This document shows, piece by piece, positions 1 to 7,359 of a stretch of 64,000 nt of DNA. The stretch's first letter is position 1. Every line of letters begins with the position of its first letter. This stretch comes from Streptomyces sp. WAC 01529. Lineage in GTDB: Bacteria > Actinomycetota > Actinomycetes > Streptomycetales > Streptomycetaceae. Under the pieces are notes generated by a model. That model searched no databases. It was not told where the DNA came from and was given only the letters and a program-made list of their open reading frames with translations. Where the stretch lies: NCBI RefSeq assembly GCF_003945545.1, contig NZ_CP029617.1:5565001-5629000 (forward strand). The letters run 5' to 3'. Made by a program: the position numbers and the translations under genes.

Positions 1-1180
1 CCAGGCCGCCGCGCGCGGGCACCGCAGGGCCGCGCTGCACCTCGGCGCGATCCTGGAGCACCGCGGCGAGCTGAAGGAGGCGGGCCGCTGGTACCTCAAC
101 TCCGCCAAGGACGGCGAGTCCAGGGCGGCCTGCGCGCTCGGCTTCCTGCTGCGCGACGCGGGCGACGAGGAGAGCGCCGCCGTGTGGTGGCTCAAGGCCG
201 CCCAGGACGGCGACGGCAACGCGGCGAACGCGCTCGGCGCGCTGCACGCCGAGCGGGGCGAGACCCAGACCGCCGAGCGCTGGTACCGCGCGGCCATGGA
301 CGCGGGCGACGTGAACGGCGCGTACAACCTCGGGCTGCTCTGCGCCGAGCAGGGCAGGACCGCGCAGGCCGACCAGTGGTACCGCCGCGCCGCGTACGCC
401 GGACACCGCGAGGCCGCCAACGCGCTCGCCGTGCTGCTGCTCCAGGGCGGCGACGCGGCCGGTGCCGAGCCGTGGTTCTCCAAGGCCGCGGAGGCGGGCA
501 GCGTCGACGCGGCGTTCAACCTCGGGATCCTGTACGCGAGCCGGGGCGAGGAGGCGTCCGCCCTGCGCTGGTACGAGCGCGCGGCCGCCGCCGGGCACAC
601 CGACGCGGCCCTCCAGGTCGGCACCGCGCGGCTGCGCGAGGGCGACGACCGGGAGGCCGAGCGGCATCTGCGGTGCGCGGCCGGAGGCGGCAGCGCGGAG
701 GCGGCGTACCGGCTCGGCACGCTGCTCGACGCGCGCCGCACCTCGGCGGGCACGCCCGCGCTCGGCGAGCCCGCGGCGGAGAAGACCGAGTGCGAGGAGT
801 GGTACGAGCGCGCCGCCGAGCAGGGCCACCGGCGCGCCCAGGTCCGGGTCGGCATGCTGGCCGCGGCGCGGGGAGACGTCGTCGAGGCCGCCCGGTGGTA
901 CCGGACGGCCGCCGAGGCGGGCAGCCGCAACGGCGCGTTCAACCTGGGGCTGCTGCTCGCCCGCGAGGGAAGCGAGCCCGAGGCCGCGCTCTGGTGGACG
1001 CGCGCCGCCGACGCGGGGCACGGCCGGGCGGCGCTGCGGCTCGCCCTCCTCTATGCCCGGCGCGGCCAGCTCGCACAGGGGCAGCGGTGGGCGACGCGGG
1101 CGGTCGAGCTGGGCCCCGCGGAGGTCTCCGAGCGGGCCGGACGGCTCCGCGAGGCGCTGCGGCAGGAGCTTTCCGCGTAG
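1..1180 (+). CDS. Sel1/TPR-repeat protein, 5' truncated
   Basis: The reading frame is open from base 2 to the TAG at 1178-1180, so the gene begins before the window and about 392 residues are visible. The protein is a run of helical repeats of about 34-36 residues with recurring A-x-N-L-G and W-Y-x-x-A-A-x-A-G signatures, typical of Sel1-like or TPR solenoids. Such solenoids act as protein-interaction scaffolds; the partner cannot be inferred. No enzymatic motif, signal peptide or membrane segment is seen in the visible part. It is followed by an initiator tRNA. The fold class is confident; the function is unknown. Confidence 0.85.
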   Translation, partial: QAAARGHRRAALHLGAILEHRGELKEAGRWYLNSAKDGESRAACALGFLLRDAGDEESAAVWWLKAAQDGDGNAANALGALHAERGETQTAERWYRAAMDAGDVNGAYNLGLLCAEQGRTAQADQWYRRAAYAGHREAANALAVLLLQGGDAAGAEPWFSKAAEAGSVDAAFNLGILYASRGEEASALRWYERAAAAGHTDAALQVGTARLREGDDREAERHLRCAAGGGSAEAAYRLGTLLDARRTSAGTPALGEPAAEKTECEEWYERAAEQGHRRAQVRVGMLAAARGDVVEAARWYRTAAEAGSRNGAFNLGLLLAREGSEPEAALWWTRAADAGHGRAALRLALLYARRGQLAQGQRWATRAVELGPAEVSERAGRLREALRQELSA

Positions 1181-1205
1181 CGGGAACGCCTGCCGCGGAA
1201 CGGAT

Positions 1206-1234
1206 TTGCGCTGGTCGTAGCCCTGACGTACTGT
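1206..1234 (+). promoter_or_regulatory. Probable tRNA promoter
   Basis: TTGCGC (1206-1211) and TACTGT (1229-1234) are separated by 17 bp, a good match to the main vegetative sigma factor consensus. The predicted start near 1241 lies just ahead of the mature tRNA end at 1247. Confidence 0.6.
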
Positions 1235-1246
1235 TGAGTTTACCGA

Positions 1247-1320
1247 CGCGGGGTGGAGCAGCTCGGTAGCTCGCTGGGCTCATAACCCAGAGGTCGCAGG
1301 TTCAAATCCTGTCCCCGCTA
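1247..1320 (+). tRNA. Initiator tRNA-fMet (CAT)
   Basis: A complete cloverleaf can be drawn. The acceptor CGCGGGG pairs with CCCCGCT, leaving a C1-T72 mismatch. The anticodon stem carries three consecutive G-C pairs next to the loop, with anticodon CAT. The T arm is GCAGG-TTCAAAT-CCTGT. The 1-72 mismatch and the GGG/CCC anticodon stem are hallmarks of initiator tRNA, so this is fMet rather than elongator Met. The CCA end is not encoded and is added after transcription. Confidence 0.95.
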
Positions 1321-1328
1321 CTGAAGGC

Positions 1329-1362
1329 CGAAGGCCCGGAACCTATTGGTTCCGGGCCTTCG
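1329..1362 (+). terminator. tRNA terminator hairpin
   Basis: A perfect 15-bp stem (1329-1343 with 1348-1362) with a 4-nt TATT loop begins 8 bp after the tRNA. It has no long U-tract, as is common in Streptomyces. Confidence 0.8.
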
Positions 1363-1400
1363 GTGTTTCCGGCGGCCATGCGCCACGCGCGTGCGCGGGT

Positions 1401-1445
1401 CACGAAACGAAGCGTCACGAAACGAAGCGCCACGAGACGAAGGGC
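1401..1445. repeat. Three tandem copies of a 15-bp unit
   Basis: The unit CACGAAACGAAGCGT occurs at 1401-1415, 1416-1430 and 1431-1445. The second copy differs at one base and the third has three further changes and merges into the next hairpin. It lies between two convergent transcription units, and no coding role is apparent. Confidence 0.8.
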
Positions 1446-1473
1446 CCGGCACCTCTCGGTGCCGGGCCCTTCG
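1438..1473 (-). terminator. catR terminator hairpin
   Basis: A perfect 16-bp stem (1438-1453 with 1458-1473) with a TCTC loop lies 21 bp beyond the catR stop codon. Together with the tRNA terminator it separates the two convergent units. Confidence 0.75.
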
Positions 1474-1493
1474 AAGAACGTGCGTACGAAAAT

Positions 1494-1910
1494 CTACGCA
1501 GTCGCGCAGTCCGGGCAGACCCCCCGGTACGTGACCTCGACGCCCTCGACCGTGAAGCCGAAGCGCTCCGAGTCGGGGAGGCTCGTCAGGGGGTTGCCCG
1601 TGGGGTGGACGTCGCGGATCGCGCCGCAGCGGGCGCAGACCAGGTGGTGGTGGGGCCGGTGGGCGTTCGGGTCGTACCGCTTCGCGCGGCGGTCCGTCGT
1701 GACTTCGAGGACCTCGCCGAGGGTCACCAGCTCGCCGAGCGTGTTGTAGACCGTCGCCCGGGAGATCTCGGGCAGCTTGTCGGCGGCGCGGGCGTGCACC
1801 TCGTCCGCCGTGAGGTGGACGTGGTCCCCGTCGAGGACCTCGGCCACGACGCGTCGCTGCGCTGTCATGCGCCAGCCGCGTCCGCGCAGTCGTTCCAACA
1901 GGTCACTCAT
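1494..1910 (-). CDS. catR: CatR, PerR-type peroxide-sensing Fur-family repressor
   Basis: This is a 138-residue Fur-family protein with an N-terminal winged helix (recognition region around SRATVYNTLGELV) and a C-terminal dimerisation domain. The HHHLVCARCG stretch supplies metal-binding histidines and the first CxxC; the C-terminal CPDC supplies the second, together a structural zinc site. Family knowledge: PerR-type Fur proteins lose DNA binding when H2O2 oxidises a metal-bound histidine. The ATG at 1908-1910 gives the usual length and start sequence, although the frame is open further upstream. Divergence from catalase and a palindrome inside the catalase promoter support the CatR assignment. 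Confidence 0.92.
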   Translation of the reverse strand: MSDLLERLRGRGWRMTAQRRVVAEVLDGDHVHLTADEVHARAADKLPEISRATVYNTLGELVTLGEVLEVTTDRRAKRYDPNAHRPHHHLVCARCGAIRDVHPTGNPLTSLPDSERFGFTVEGVEVTYRGVCPDCATA

Positions 1911-1970
1911 GAGAGCCAGCCTAACAGGAGGGGGAGCCAGTCCCGAACGGGTGTGACTTTGGATGTTCAC

Positions 1971-1998
1971 TTGACTTAGACAAAGTCTATCGTAGGAT
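1971..1998 (+). promoter_or_regulatory. catA promoter with CatR-type operator
   Basis: TTGACT (1971-1976) and TAGGAT (1993-1998) are separated by 16 bp. The spacer contains the perfect inverted repeat TAGAC-AAA-GTCTA (1977-1989). A repressor bound there would block polymerase. Assignment to CatR is inferred from the adjacent divergent gene. Confidence 0.7.
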
Positions 1999-2080
1999 CA
2001 ATTACGACGTTGGTCAGAGGATAGGCATTGGCCAAGGGATAGGGACAGGACCCGCAGGGTCGATTACGCAGGAGGCGCAC

Positions 2081-3553
2081 GTGACGCAGGGACCGCTCAG
2101 CACGACGCAGGGACCGCTCACCACGGAGGCCGGCGCGCCGGTCGCCGACAACCAGCAGAGCGAGACCGCGGGCGTCGGCGGGCCGATGCTGATCCAGGAC
2201 CAGCTGCTGCTGGAGAAGCTCGCCCACTTCAACCGCGAGCGGATCCCGGAGCGCGTGGTGCACGCCCGGGGCGCGGGCGCCTACGGCACCTTCACGCTCA
2301 CCCGTGACGTCTCGCGCTGGACGCGGGCGAAGTTCCTCTCCGAGGTCGGCAAGGAGACGGAGACGTTCCTGCGCTTCTCCACCGTGGCGGGCAACCTCGG
2401 CGCGGCCGACGCGGTGCGCGACCCGCGCGGCTGGGCGCTGAAGTTCTACACCGAAGAGGGCAACTACGACCTCGTCGGCAACAACACCCCGGTCTTCTTC
2501 ATCAGGGACGCCATCAAGTTCCCCGACTTCATCCACACCCAGAAGCGGGACCCCTACACGGGCTCGCAGGAGGCGGACAACGTCTGGGACTTCTGGGGGC
2601 TCAGCCCGGAGAGCACCCACCAGGTGACCTGGCTCTTCGGCGACCGCGGCATCCCCGCCTCGTACCGCCACATGGACGGCTTCGGCTCGCACACGTTCCA
2701 GTGGAACAACGAGGCGGGCGAGGTCTTCTGGGTCAAGTACCACTTCAAGACCGAGCAGGGCATCAAGAACCTCACCCAGGCCGAGGCCAACAAGCTCGCC
2801 GGTGAGGACCCCGACTCCCACCAGCGCGACCTGCGCGAGGCCATCGAGCGCGGTGACTTCCCGAGCTGGTCCGTGCAGGTGCAGATCATGCCCGCGGCGG
2901 AGGCGGCGCACTACCGCTTCAACCCGTTCGACCTCACCAAGGTGTGGCCGCACGCGGACTACCCGCCGATCGAGATCGGCAAGCTGGAGCTGAACCGCAA
3001 CCCGGAGAACGTCTTCGCCGAGGTCGAGCAGGCCATCTTCAGCCCCGCCCACTTCGTGCCGGGCATCGGCCCCTCGCCGGACAAGATGCTCCAGGGCCGC
3101 CTCTTCGCGTACGGCGACGCCCACCGCTACCGCGTCGGCATCAACGCCGACCACCTGCCGGTGAACCGCCCGCACGCCACCGAGGCGCGCACCCACTCCC
3201 GTGACGGCGCGCTGTACGACGGTCGCCACAAGGGCGTGAAGAACTACGAGCCGAACAGCTTCGGCGGCCCCTTCCAGACGGACCGCCCGCTGTGGCAGCC
3301 CGTCCCCGTCACGGGCGCCACCGGCAACCACGAGACGCCCCGGCACGCCGAGGACAACGACTTCGTGCAGGCAGGCAACCTCTACCGTCTGATGACCGAG
3401 GACGAGAAGGACCGTCTGATCGACAACCTCTCGGGCTTCATCGCCAAGGTCTCGCGCGACGAGATCGCCGAGCGGGCGATCCACAACTTCCGCCAGGCGG
3501 ACGACGACTTCGGCAAGCGGCTGGAGGCCGCGGTCCAGGCCCTGCGCGGCTGA
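2081..3553 (+). CDS. catA: Monofunctional heme catalase CatA
   Basis: The 490-residue protein is a small-subunit, clade 3-type catalase that converts H2O2 to water and oxygen in the cytoplasm. The catalytic His lies in RVVHARGAGAYG (about residue 61), the distal Asn in GNNTPVFFIRD, and the proximal heme-ligand Tyr in LFAYGDAHRYRVG (about residue 344). The GTG start is preceded by GGAGG at 2071-2075. The N terminus carries a 7-residue near-duplication (TQGPLST/TQGPLTT). Expression is probably induced by peroxide through CatR, encoded divergently. The sequence strongly resembles the major vegetative catalase of S. coelicolor. Confidence 0.96.
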   Translation: MTQGPLSTTQGPLTTEAGAPVADNQQSETAGVGGPMLIQDQLLLEKLAHFNRERIPERVVHARGAGAYGTFTLTRDVSRWTRAKFLSEVGKETETFLRFSTVAGNLGAADAVRDPRGWALKFYTEEGNYDLVGNNTPVFFIRDAIKFPDFIHTQKRDPYTGSQEADNVWDFWGLSPESTHQVTWLFGDRGIPASYRHMDGFGSHTFQWNNEAGEVFWVKYHFKTEQGIKNLTQAEANKLAGEDPDSHQRDLREAIERGDFPSWSVQVQIMPAAEAAHYRFNPFDLTKVWPHADYPPIEIGKLELNRNPENVFAEVEQAIFSPAHFVPGIGPSPDKMLQGRLFAYGDAHRYRVGINADHLPVNRPHATEARTHSRDGALYDGRHKGVKNYEPNSFGGPFQTDRPLWQPVPVTGATGNHETPRHAEDNDFVQAGNLYRLMTEDEKDRLIDNLSGFIAKVSRDEIAERAIHNFRQADDDFGKRLEAAVQALRG

Positions 3554-3576
3554 CCAGTCCCCTTGTCGTCGCATGA

Positions 3577-3612
3577 CGGCGGGCCGGATCCCCTCGGGGG
3601 TCCGGCCCGCCG
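3577..3612 (+). terminator. catA terminator
   Basis: A 16-bp, nearly perfect GC-rich stem (3577-3592 with 3597-3612) starts 24 bp after the catA stop, between catA and the convergent CBS gene. Confidence 0.8.
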
Positions 3613-3650
3613 CTGTCTTCTCCGGCGGCTGCCTGCCGGGCCGCCGCCTC

Positions 3651-4070
3651 TCAGACCGCCAACTGCTGGGCCGCCAACTGCTGGGCCGCCGCGCGCCGGA
3701 CGGGCGCCCAGCAGCGGATGATGTCGCGGACCGAGACGATGCCCGTGGGCTCGTTCCCGTCCATCACGATCAGGTGCCGGAAGCCGCCGTGCGCCATGGC
3801 GTCCGCCGCCTCCTCCAGGGTCCACGCCGGTGAGGCGAAGACGACGTCGGTCGTGGTGTGCGTACCGGCGATCTCGGTGTCCGGACTCTGGCCGAGGGCC
3901 ACGGAGTTGAGGACGTCACGCTCGGTCAGGATCCCGAGCCCGCAGGTGTCGGGGTCGAGGACGACGGCGGCGCCGACGTGGCGCGCGGACATCAGCCTGG
4001 CCGCCTGGCGCAGGGTGTGGGTGGGGCCGATGGTCAGTACCACCGTGCTCATGGCGTCGCGGACGTGCAT
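3651..4070 (-). CDS. Tandem CBS-domain protein
   Basis: The 139-residue protein consists almost wholly of two CBS motifs (about residues 1-60 and 70-130), forming one Bateman module. Typical features are MHVRDAMSTVV at the start, GILTERDV at the end of the first motif and TGIVSVRDI at the end of the second. Such stand-alone modules bind adenine nucleotides and often regulate partner proteins; the ligand here is unknown. The ATG at 4068-4070 has a strong AAGGAGGTG site 9 nt upstream, so the longer open frame is rejected. The C terminus has a short duplicated AAQQLAAQQLAV tail. Confidence 0.88.
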   Translation of the reverse strand: MHVRDAMSTVVLTIGPTHTLRQAARLMSARHVGAAVVLDPDTCGLGILTERDVLNSVALGQSPDTEIAGTHTTTDVVFASPAWTLEEAADAMAHGGFRHLIVMDGNEPTGIVSVRDIIRCWAPVRRAAAQQLAAQQLAV

Positions 4071-4289
4071 GGGCGTGAGCCACCTCCTTGGTGAACCCGA
4101 GGTCTCCCGGTGGGCGAAGGATTGCCTCCGCTCCCCGCTGGAGAAAGGATTCACAAGTTCACAAGTGGGGGGACTCTCAGAGTCGCAGCGAAGCCGGGGG
4201 TCAACAAGAGGGCGTACGCGGTCAGTTCGCCGAGGAGTGCTGGTTCGGGCGATCGGTCGGGGAAGTGGCGCTAGGGAAGGAGTGCTGGG

Positions 4290-5090
4290 TCAGTAGCGCT
4301 GGTTCAGATAACCCAGCAGCTCGTCGTGGAGCAGGCCGTTCGACGCCGCCGCGTTGCCGCTGTGCGGGCCGGGCTCGCCGTCGAGGCCGGTGAAGTTGCC
4401 GCCCGCCTCCGTCACCACGATCGCGGGCGCCGCCATGTCCCAGAGGGACAGCTCGGGCTCCGCGCAGATGTCGACCGCGCCCTCCGCCACCATCATGTAC
4501 GGCCAGAAGTCGCCGTAGCCGCGCGTGCGCCACACCGCGCGGGTGAGGTCAAGGAACCCGTCCAGACGCCCCTGCTCCTCCCAGCCGGAGAGCGAGGCGT
4601 AGGCGAAGGAGGCGTCCGAGAGTTGGGAGACCTCCGAGACGTGCAGCCGGGTCGCCGAGGTCAGGCTGCGGCCCGTGTAGGCGCCGCCGCCCTTCGCCGC
4701 CCACCAGCGGCGGCCGAGCGCGGGCGCCGAGACGACGCCGACCACCGGCTGGTAGCCGCCCTCGCCCGCCTCCATCAGGGAGATGAGCGTGGCCCAGACA
4801 GGGACACCGCGTACGTAGTTCTTGGTCCCGTCGATCGGGTCGATCACCCAGCGGCGCGGGCCGGTGCCCTCGACGCCGTACTCCTCGCCGAGGATCGCGT
4901 CACGCGGCCGCGCGCGCTGCAGCTGGGAGCGGATCAGCTCCTCGGCCGCCTTGTCGGCCTCGCTCACCGGCGTCATGTCCGGCTTGGTCTCGACCTTGAG
5001 GTCGAGAGCCTTGAACCGGCTCATGGTCTGGGCGTCGGCGGCGTCCGCGAGGACATGGGCGAGACGCAGATCATCGTGGTAGTCGGGCAT
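4290..5090 (-). CDS. hisN: HisN-type histidinol-phosphatase (inositol monophosphatase fold)
   Basis: The 266-residue protein belongs to the Mg-dependent IMPase superfamily. Visible metal-site motifs are GEEYG (motif around the first Glu), WVIDPIDGTKNYVRG (the DPIDGT signature) and LSLWDMAAPAIVVTEAGG near the C terminus. In actinobacteria this subgroup supplies histidinol-phosphate phosphatase activity (histidine biosynthesis); activity on inositol phosphates or related monophosphates is possible. The start is the ATG at 5088-5090, which matches family length. No other his gene is adjacent, so the substrate assignment rests on sequence alone. Confidence 0.85.
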   Translation of the reverse strand: MPDYHDDLRLAHVLADAADAQTMSRFKALDLKVETKPDMTPVSEADKAAEELIRSQLQRARPRDAILGEEYGVEGTGPRRWVIDPIDGTKNYVRGVPVWATLISLMEAGEGGYQPVVGVVSAPALGRRWWAAKGGGAYTGRSLTSATRLHVSEVSQLSDASFAYASLSGWEEQGRLDGFLDLTRAVWRTRGYGDFWPYMMVAEGAVDICAEPELSLWDMAAPAIVVTEAGGNFTGLDGEPGPHSGNAAASNGLLHDELLGYLNQRY

Positions 5091-5257
5091 GGGTGAACAG
5101 TATCGATCTCGGTCGGCGCGAGCCACAGCGCCGTATCGCGGCCACTGGCCCCCGGCTTGCGAGCGGCCGCCGCCCCCGCTCGCGCCGGAGCTATTGACAG
5201 TGCCCCCGAGCGCGTCAACTCTGGCAGCCGGAGCCGGTTCGGCCCGGGGAGGCGACG

Positions 5258-5863
5258 ATGCCCGCAGCACGGGAATCCTTACTGGACGCGGCCTATACGG
5301 CGCTGGCCCGCAGACCGTGGCCCGGCGTGCGCATGGTCGATGTCGCGGCCGTCGCCGGAGTCTCCCGGCAGACCCTCTACAACGAGTTCGGCAGCAAGGA
5401 CGGCCTCGCCCGCGCCCTGCTCCGCCGCGAGACCGACGGCTATCTGCACGGCGTCGAACGCGCGCTCGCGCAGGAGCGCGACGCGGCCGACCGCCTCGCC
5501 GCGGTGGCCGCCTGGACGGTGGGCGCCGCGCGCGGCAACGCGCTGGTGCGGGCCGCGCTCACCGGCTGCTGGAGCGAGCGGCTGCCCGCGCCGAGCCGGT
5601 CGGCGGGCTCCACGTCGTCGGTGCCCGCGCAGCGGCGTGCGGACGCCGGGGTGCCCTCGTCCGCCGAGCTGCTCGCGCTGGTACGGGACCGGGCGGTGGC
5701 CGCGCTCGGCGGCCGGGGCCGGCCCCGGGACCCCGAACTGGCCCTCGCCTGCGAGAGCGCGGTGCGCCTCGCCCTGTCGTACGTCGTCGCGCCCGCCCGC
5801 AACGACGACGACCCCGCGGAGCTGGTCCGCGGGGCCATCGGGCGCTGGGTGGCGGCGAAGTAG
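5258..5863 (+). CDS. TetR-family transcriptional regulator
   Basis: The 201-residue protein has a canonical N-terminal TetR helix-turn-helix (about residues 22-52; VDVAAVAGVSRQTLYNEFGSK) followed by an unclassified all-helical ligand-binding domain. The ATG is preceded by GGGGAGG. A consensus -35 (TTGACA, 5194-5199) lies upstream, and TTGAC/GTCAA arms (5194-5198 and 5214-5218) flank the spacer, a possible autoregulatory site. It converges on the small multidrug-resistance exporter gene, a plausible but unproven target. Confidence 0.9.
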   Translation: MPAARESLLDAAYTALARRPWPGVRMVDVAAVAGVSRQTLYNEFGSKDGLARALLRRETDGYLHGVERALAQERDAADRLAAVAAWTVGAARGNALVRAALTGCWSERLPAPSRSAGSTSSVPAQRRADAGVPSSAELLALVRDRAVAALGGRGRPRDPELALACESAVRLALSYVVAPARNDDDPAELVRGAIGRWVAAK

Positions 5864-5900
5864 GCGGGAGGCCGAGTAAGTAGCCGGGAGGCCGAGGTGG

Positions 5901-6224
5901 TCAGTGCGCCGAGCCGGACAGCTGGAGTCCGACCACGCCGATGATCACGAAGGAGATCGAGACGATCTTGAGCGTGGAGACCAGGTCGCCGAGGAAGACC
6001 ATGCCGTAGATCGCGGTGCCCGCGGCGCCGATGCCGGTCCAGACCGCGTACGCGGGGCCCACGTCCAGCTTCTTCAGCGCCAGCGTGAGCAGGCCGAAGC
6101 TGCCGAGCGCGAAACAGGCGAACGCGATCGTCGGCCAGAGCCGGGTGAAGCCGTGCGACAGCTTCAGACAGACCGCGAAGCCGGTCTCAAGAATGCCCGC
6201 CACGATGACCAGCAGCCACGCCAT
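5901..6224 (-). CDS. SMR-family exporter, Gdx/SugE type
   Basis: The 107-residue, four-helix protein is of typical SMR length. The essential membrane Glu is at about residue 13 (VAGILETGFAVCLKLSHGF). The KLSHGFTRL loop and AYAVWTGIGAAGTA segment resemble SugE/Gdx more than EmrE. Gdx proteins are guanidinium/H+ antiporters that function as dual-topology dimers; some relatives export quaternary ammonium compounds. The ATG at 6222-6224 has a GGGAGG site upstream. No guanidine riboswitch could be recognised between rsgA and this gene, so regulation may be through the neighbouring TetR protein or by read-through. Confidence 0.85.
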   Translation of the reverse strand: MAWLLVIVAGILETGFAVCLKLSHGFTRLWPTIAFACFALGSFGLLTLALKKLDVGPAYAVWTGIGAAGTAIYGMVFLGDLVSTLKIVSISFVIIGVVGLQLSGSAH

Positions 6225-6330
6225 GTGTCCCTGCCTCCCGCACTCGTCCACGATTCCTACCTGGTGCCACCCAGGCGCAAACAACGGCCAGGTCAGTCCA
6301 CCGGGTCGGTCCCCGGGTCAGTCCGCCAGG

Positions 6331-7341
6331 TCAGTCGTCCTCGCGCCGCTCGCGCGTGGCCAGCAGCCGGCGCAGGGAGTACAGGCGCTGCGGGTCCGCG
6401 TGCCCGTCGGCGACCCAGGCGTCCAGCGCGCAGTCCTTCTCGTCGTGGCTGCAGCCGCGCGGACAGCCCTCCGTGCCGGGCTCCAGGTCGGGGAAGGCGA
6501 GGATGACGCGGGACGGGTCGACGTGGTTGAGCCCGAAGGACCGCACGCCGGGGGTGTCGATCACCCAGCCGCCCACCTCCGCGAGCGGCAGCGCGAGCGC
6601 GGAGGTCGTGGTGTGCCTGCCGCGGCCCGTGACCGCGTTGACATGGCCCGTCGTGCGCCGCCGCTCCTCGGGCACCAGCGCGTTCACCAGCGTCGTCTTG
6701 CCCACGCCGGAGTGGCCCACGAACGCCGTGATCTTGCCGTCGAGCAGTTCGTGCACGCGTGCCAGCTCCGCGCCGTCGGTGAACTCCTCGCGGCTGGTGA
6801 CCACATAGGGGATGTCGAGGGTGGAGTAGGTCTCCAGGAGCTTGTCGGCCGATGCCAGGTCCGACTTGGTCAGCACGAGGATCGGTTCGAGTCCGCCGTC
6901 ATACGCCGCCACGACGCACCGGTCGATCAGCCGCGGGCGCGGCTCGGGGTCGGCGAGGGCGGTGACGATGGCGAGCTGGTCGGCGTTGGCGACGACCACG
7001 CGCTCGTACGGGTCGTCGTCGTCGGCGGTGCGCCGCAGGACGGAGGTGCGCTCCGCGATCCGCACGATCCGCGCGAGGGTGTCCTTCTTCCCGGTCAGGT
7101 CCCCGACGACGGCGACCCTGTCACCCACCACGGCGGCCTTGCGGCCCAGTTCGCGGGCCTTCATGGCCATCACGATCCGGTCGTCGACCAGCACGGTCAG
7201 GCGGCCCCGGTCGACGGTGAGGACCATGCCCTCGGCCGCGTCCTCGTGCTTGGGCCTGATGTGGGTGCGGGGGCGGTTGCCCTTGCGGTTGGGGCGGACG
7301 CGGATGTCGTCCTCGTCGGGGTTCTTGCCGTAGCGGCGCAT
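6331..7341 (-). CDS. rsgA: Ribosome small subunit-dependent GTPase RsgA
   Basis: The 336-residue protein has the circularly permuted GTPase order typical of RsgA/YjeQ: an OB fold (about 35-105), then G4 TKSD (158-161), the G1 P-loop GHSGVGKTT (209-217), G3 DTPG (262-265), and a zinc knuckle with C293, C297, H299 and C304. RsgA checks late assembly of the 30S subunit and releases assembly factors upon GTP hydrolysis. It follows aroA after 18 bp in the same direction and is probably co-transcribed with it. Confidence 0.95.
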   Translation of the reverse strand: MRRYGKNPDEDDIRVRPNRKGNRPRTHIRPKHEDAAEGMVLTVDRGRLTVLVDDRIVMAMKARELGRKAAVVGDRVAVVGDLTGKKDTLARIVRIAERTSVLRRTADDDDPYERVVVANADQLAIVTALADPEPRPRLIDRCVVAAYDGGLEPILVLTKSDLASADKLLETYSTLDIPYVVTSREEFTDGAELARVHELLDGKITAFVGHSGVGKTTLVNALVPEERRRTTGHVNAVTGRGRHTTTSALALPLAEVGGWVIDTPGVRSFGLNHVDPSRVILAFPDLEPGTEGCPRGCSHDEKDCALDAWVADGHADPQRLYSLRRLLATRERREDD

Positions 7342-7359
7342 GGTTCTCGTCCCCGCCCG

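Noticed and set aside
1976..3574. Long minus-strand frame opposite catA (532 codons)
   Set aside because: Composition is the reverse complement of high-GC codons (V/G/L/R-rich) with no family resemblance; it is a shadow of the catalase gene.
5194..5222. Full -35/-10 promoter for the TetR gene
   Set aside because: TTGACA is perfect but no acceptable -10 lies at 16-18 bp, so I noted only the -35-like element.
6225..6330. Possible guanidine riboswitch before the Gdx-type exporter
   Set aside because: None of the guanidine-I, -II or -III conserved elements (for example paired ACGR loops) could be recognised in the 106-bp gap.
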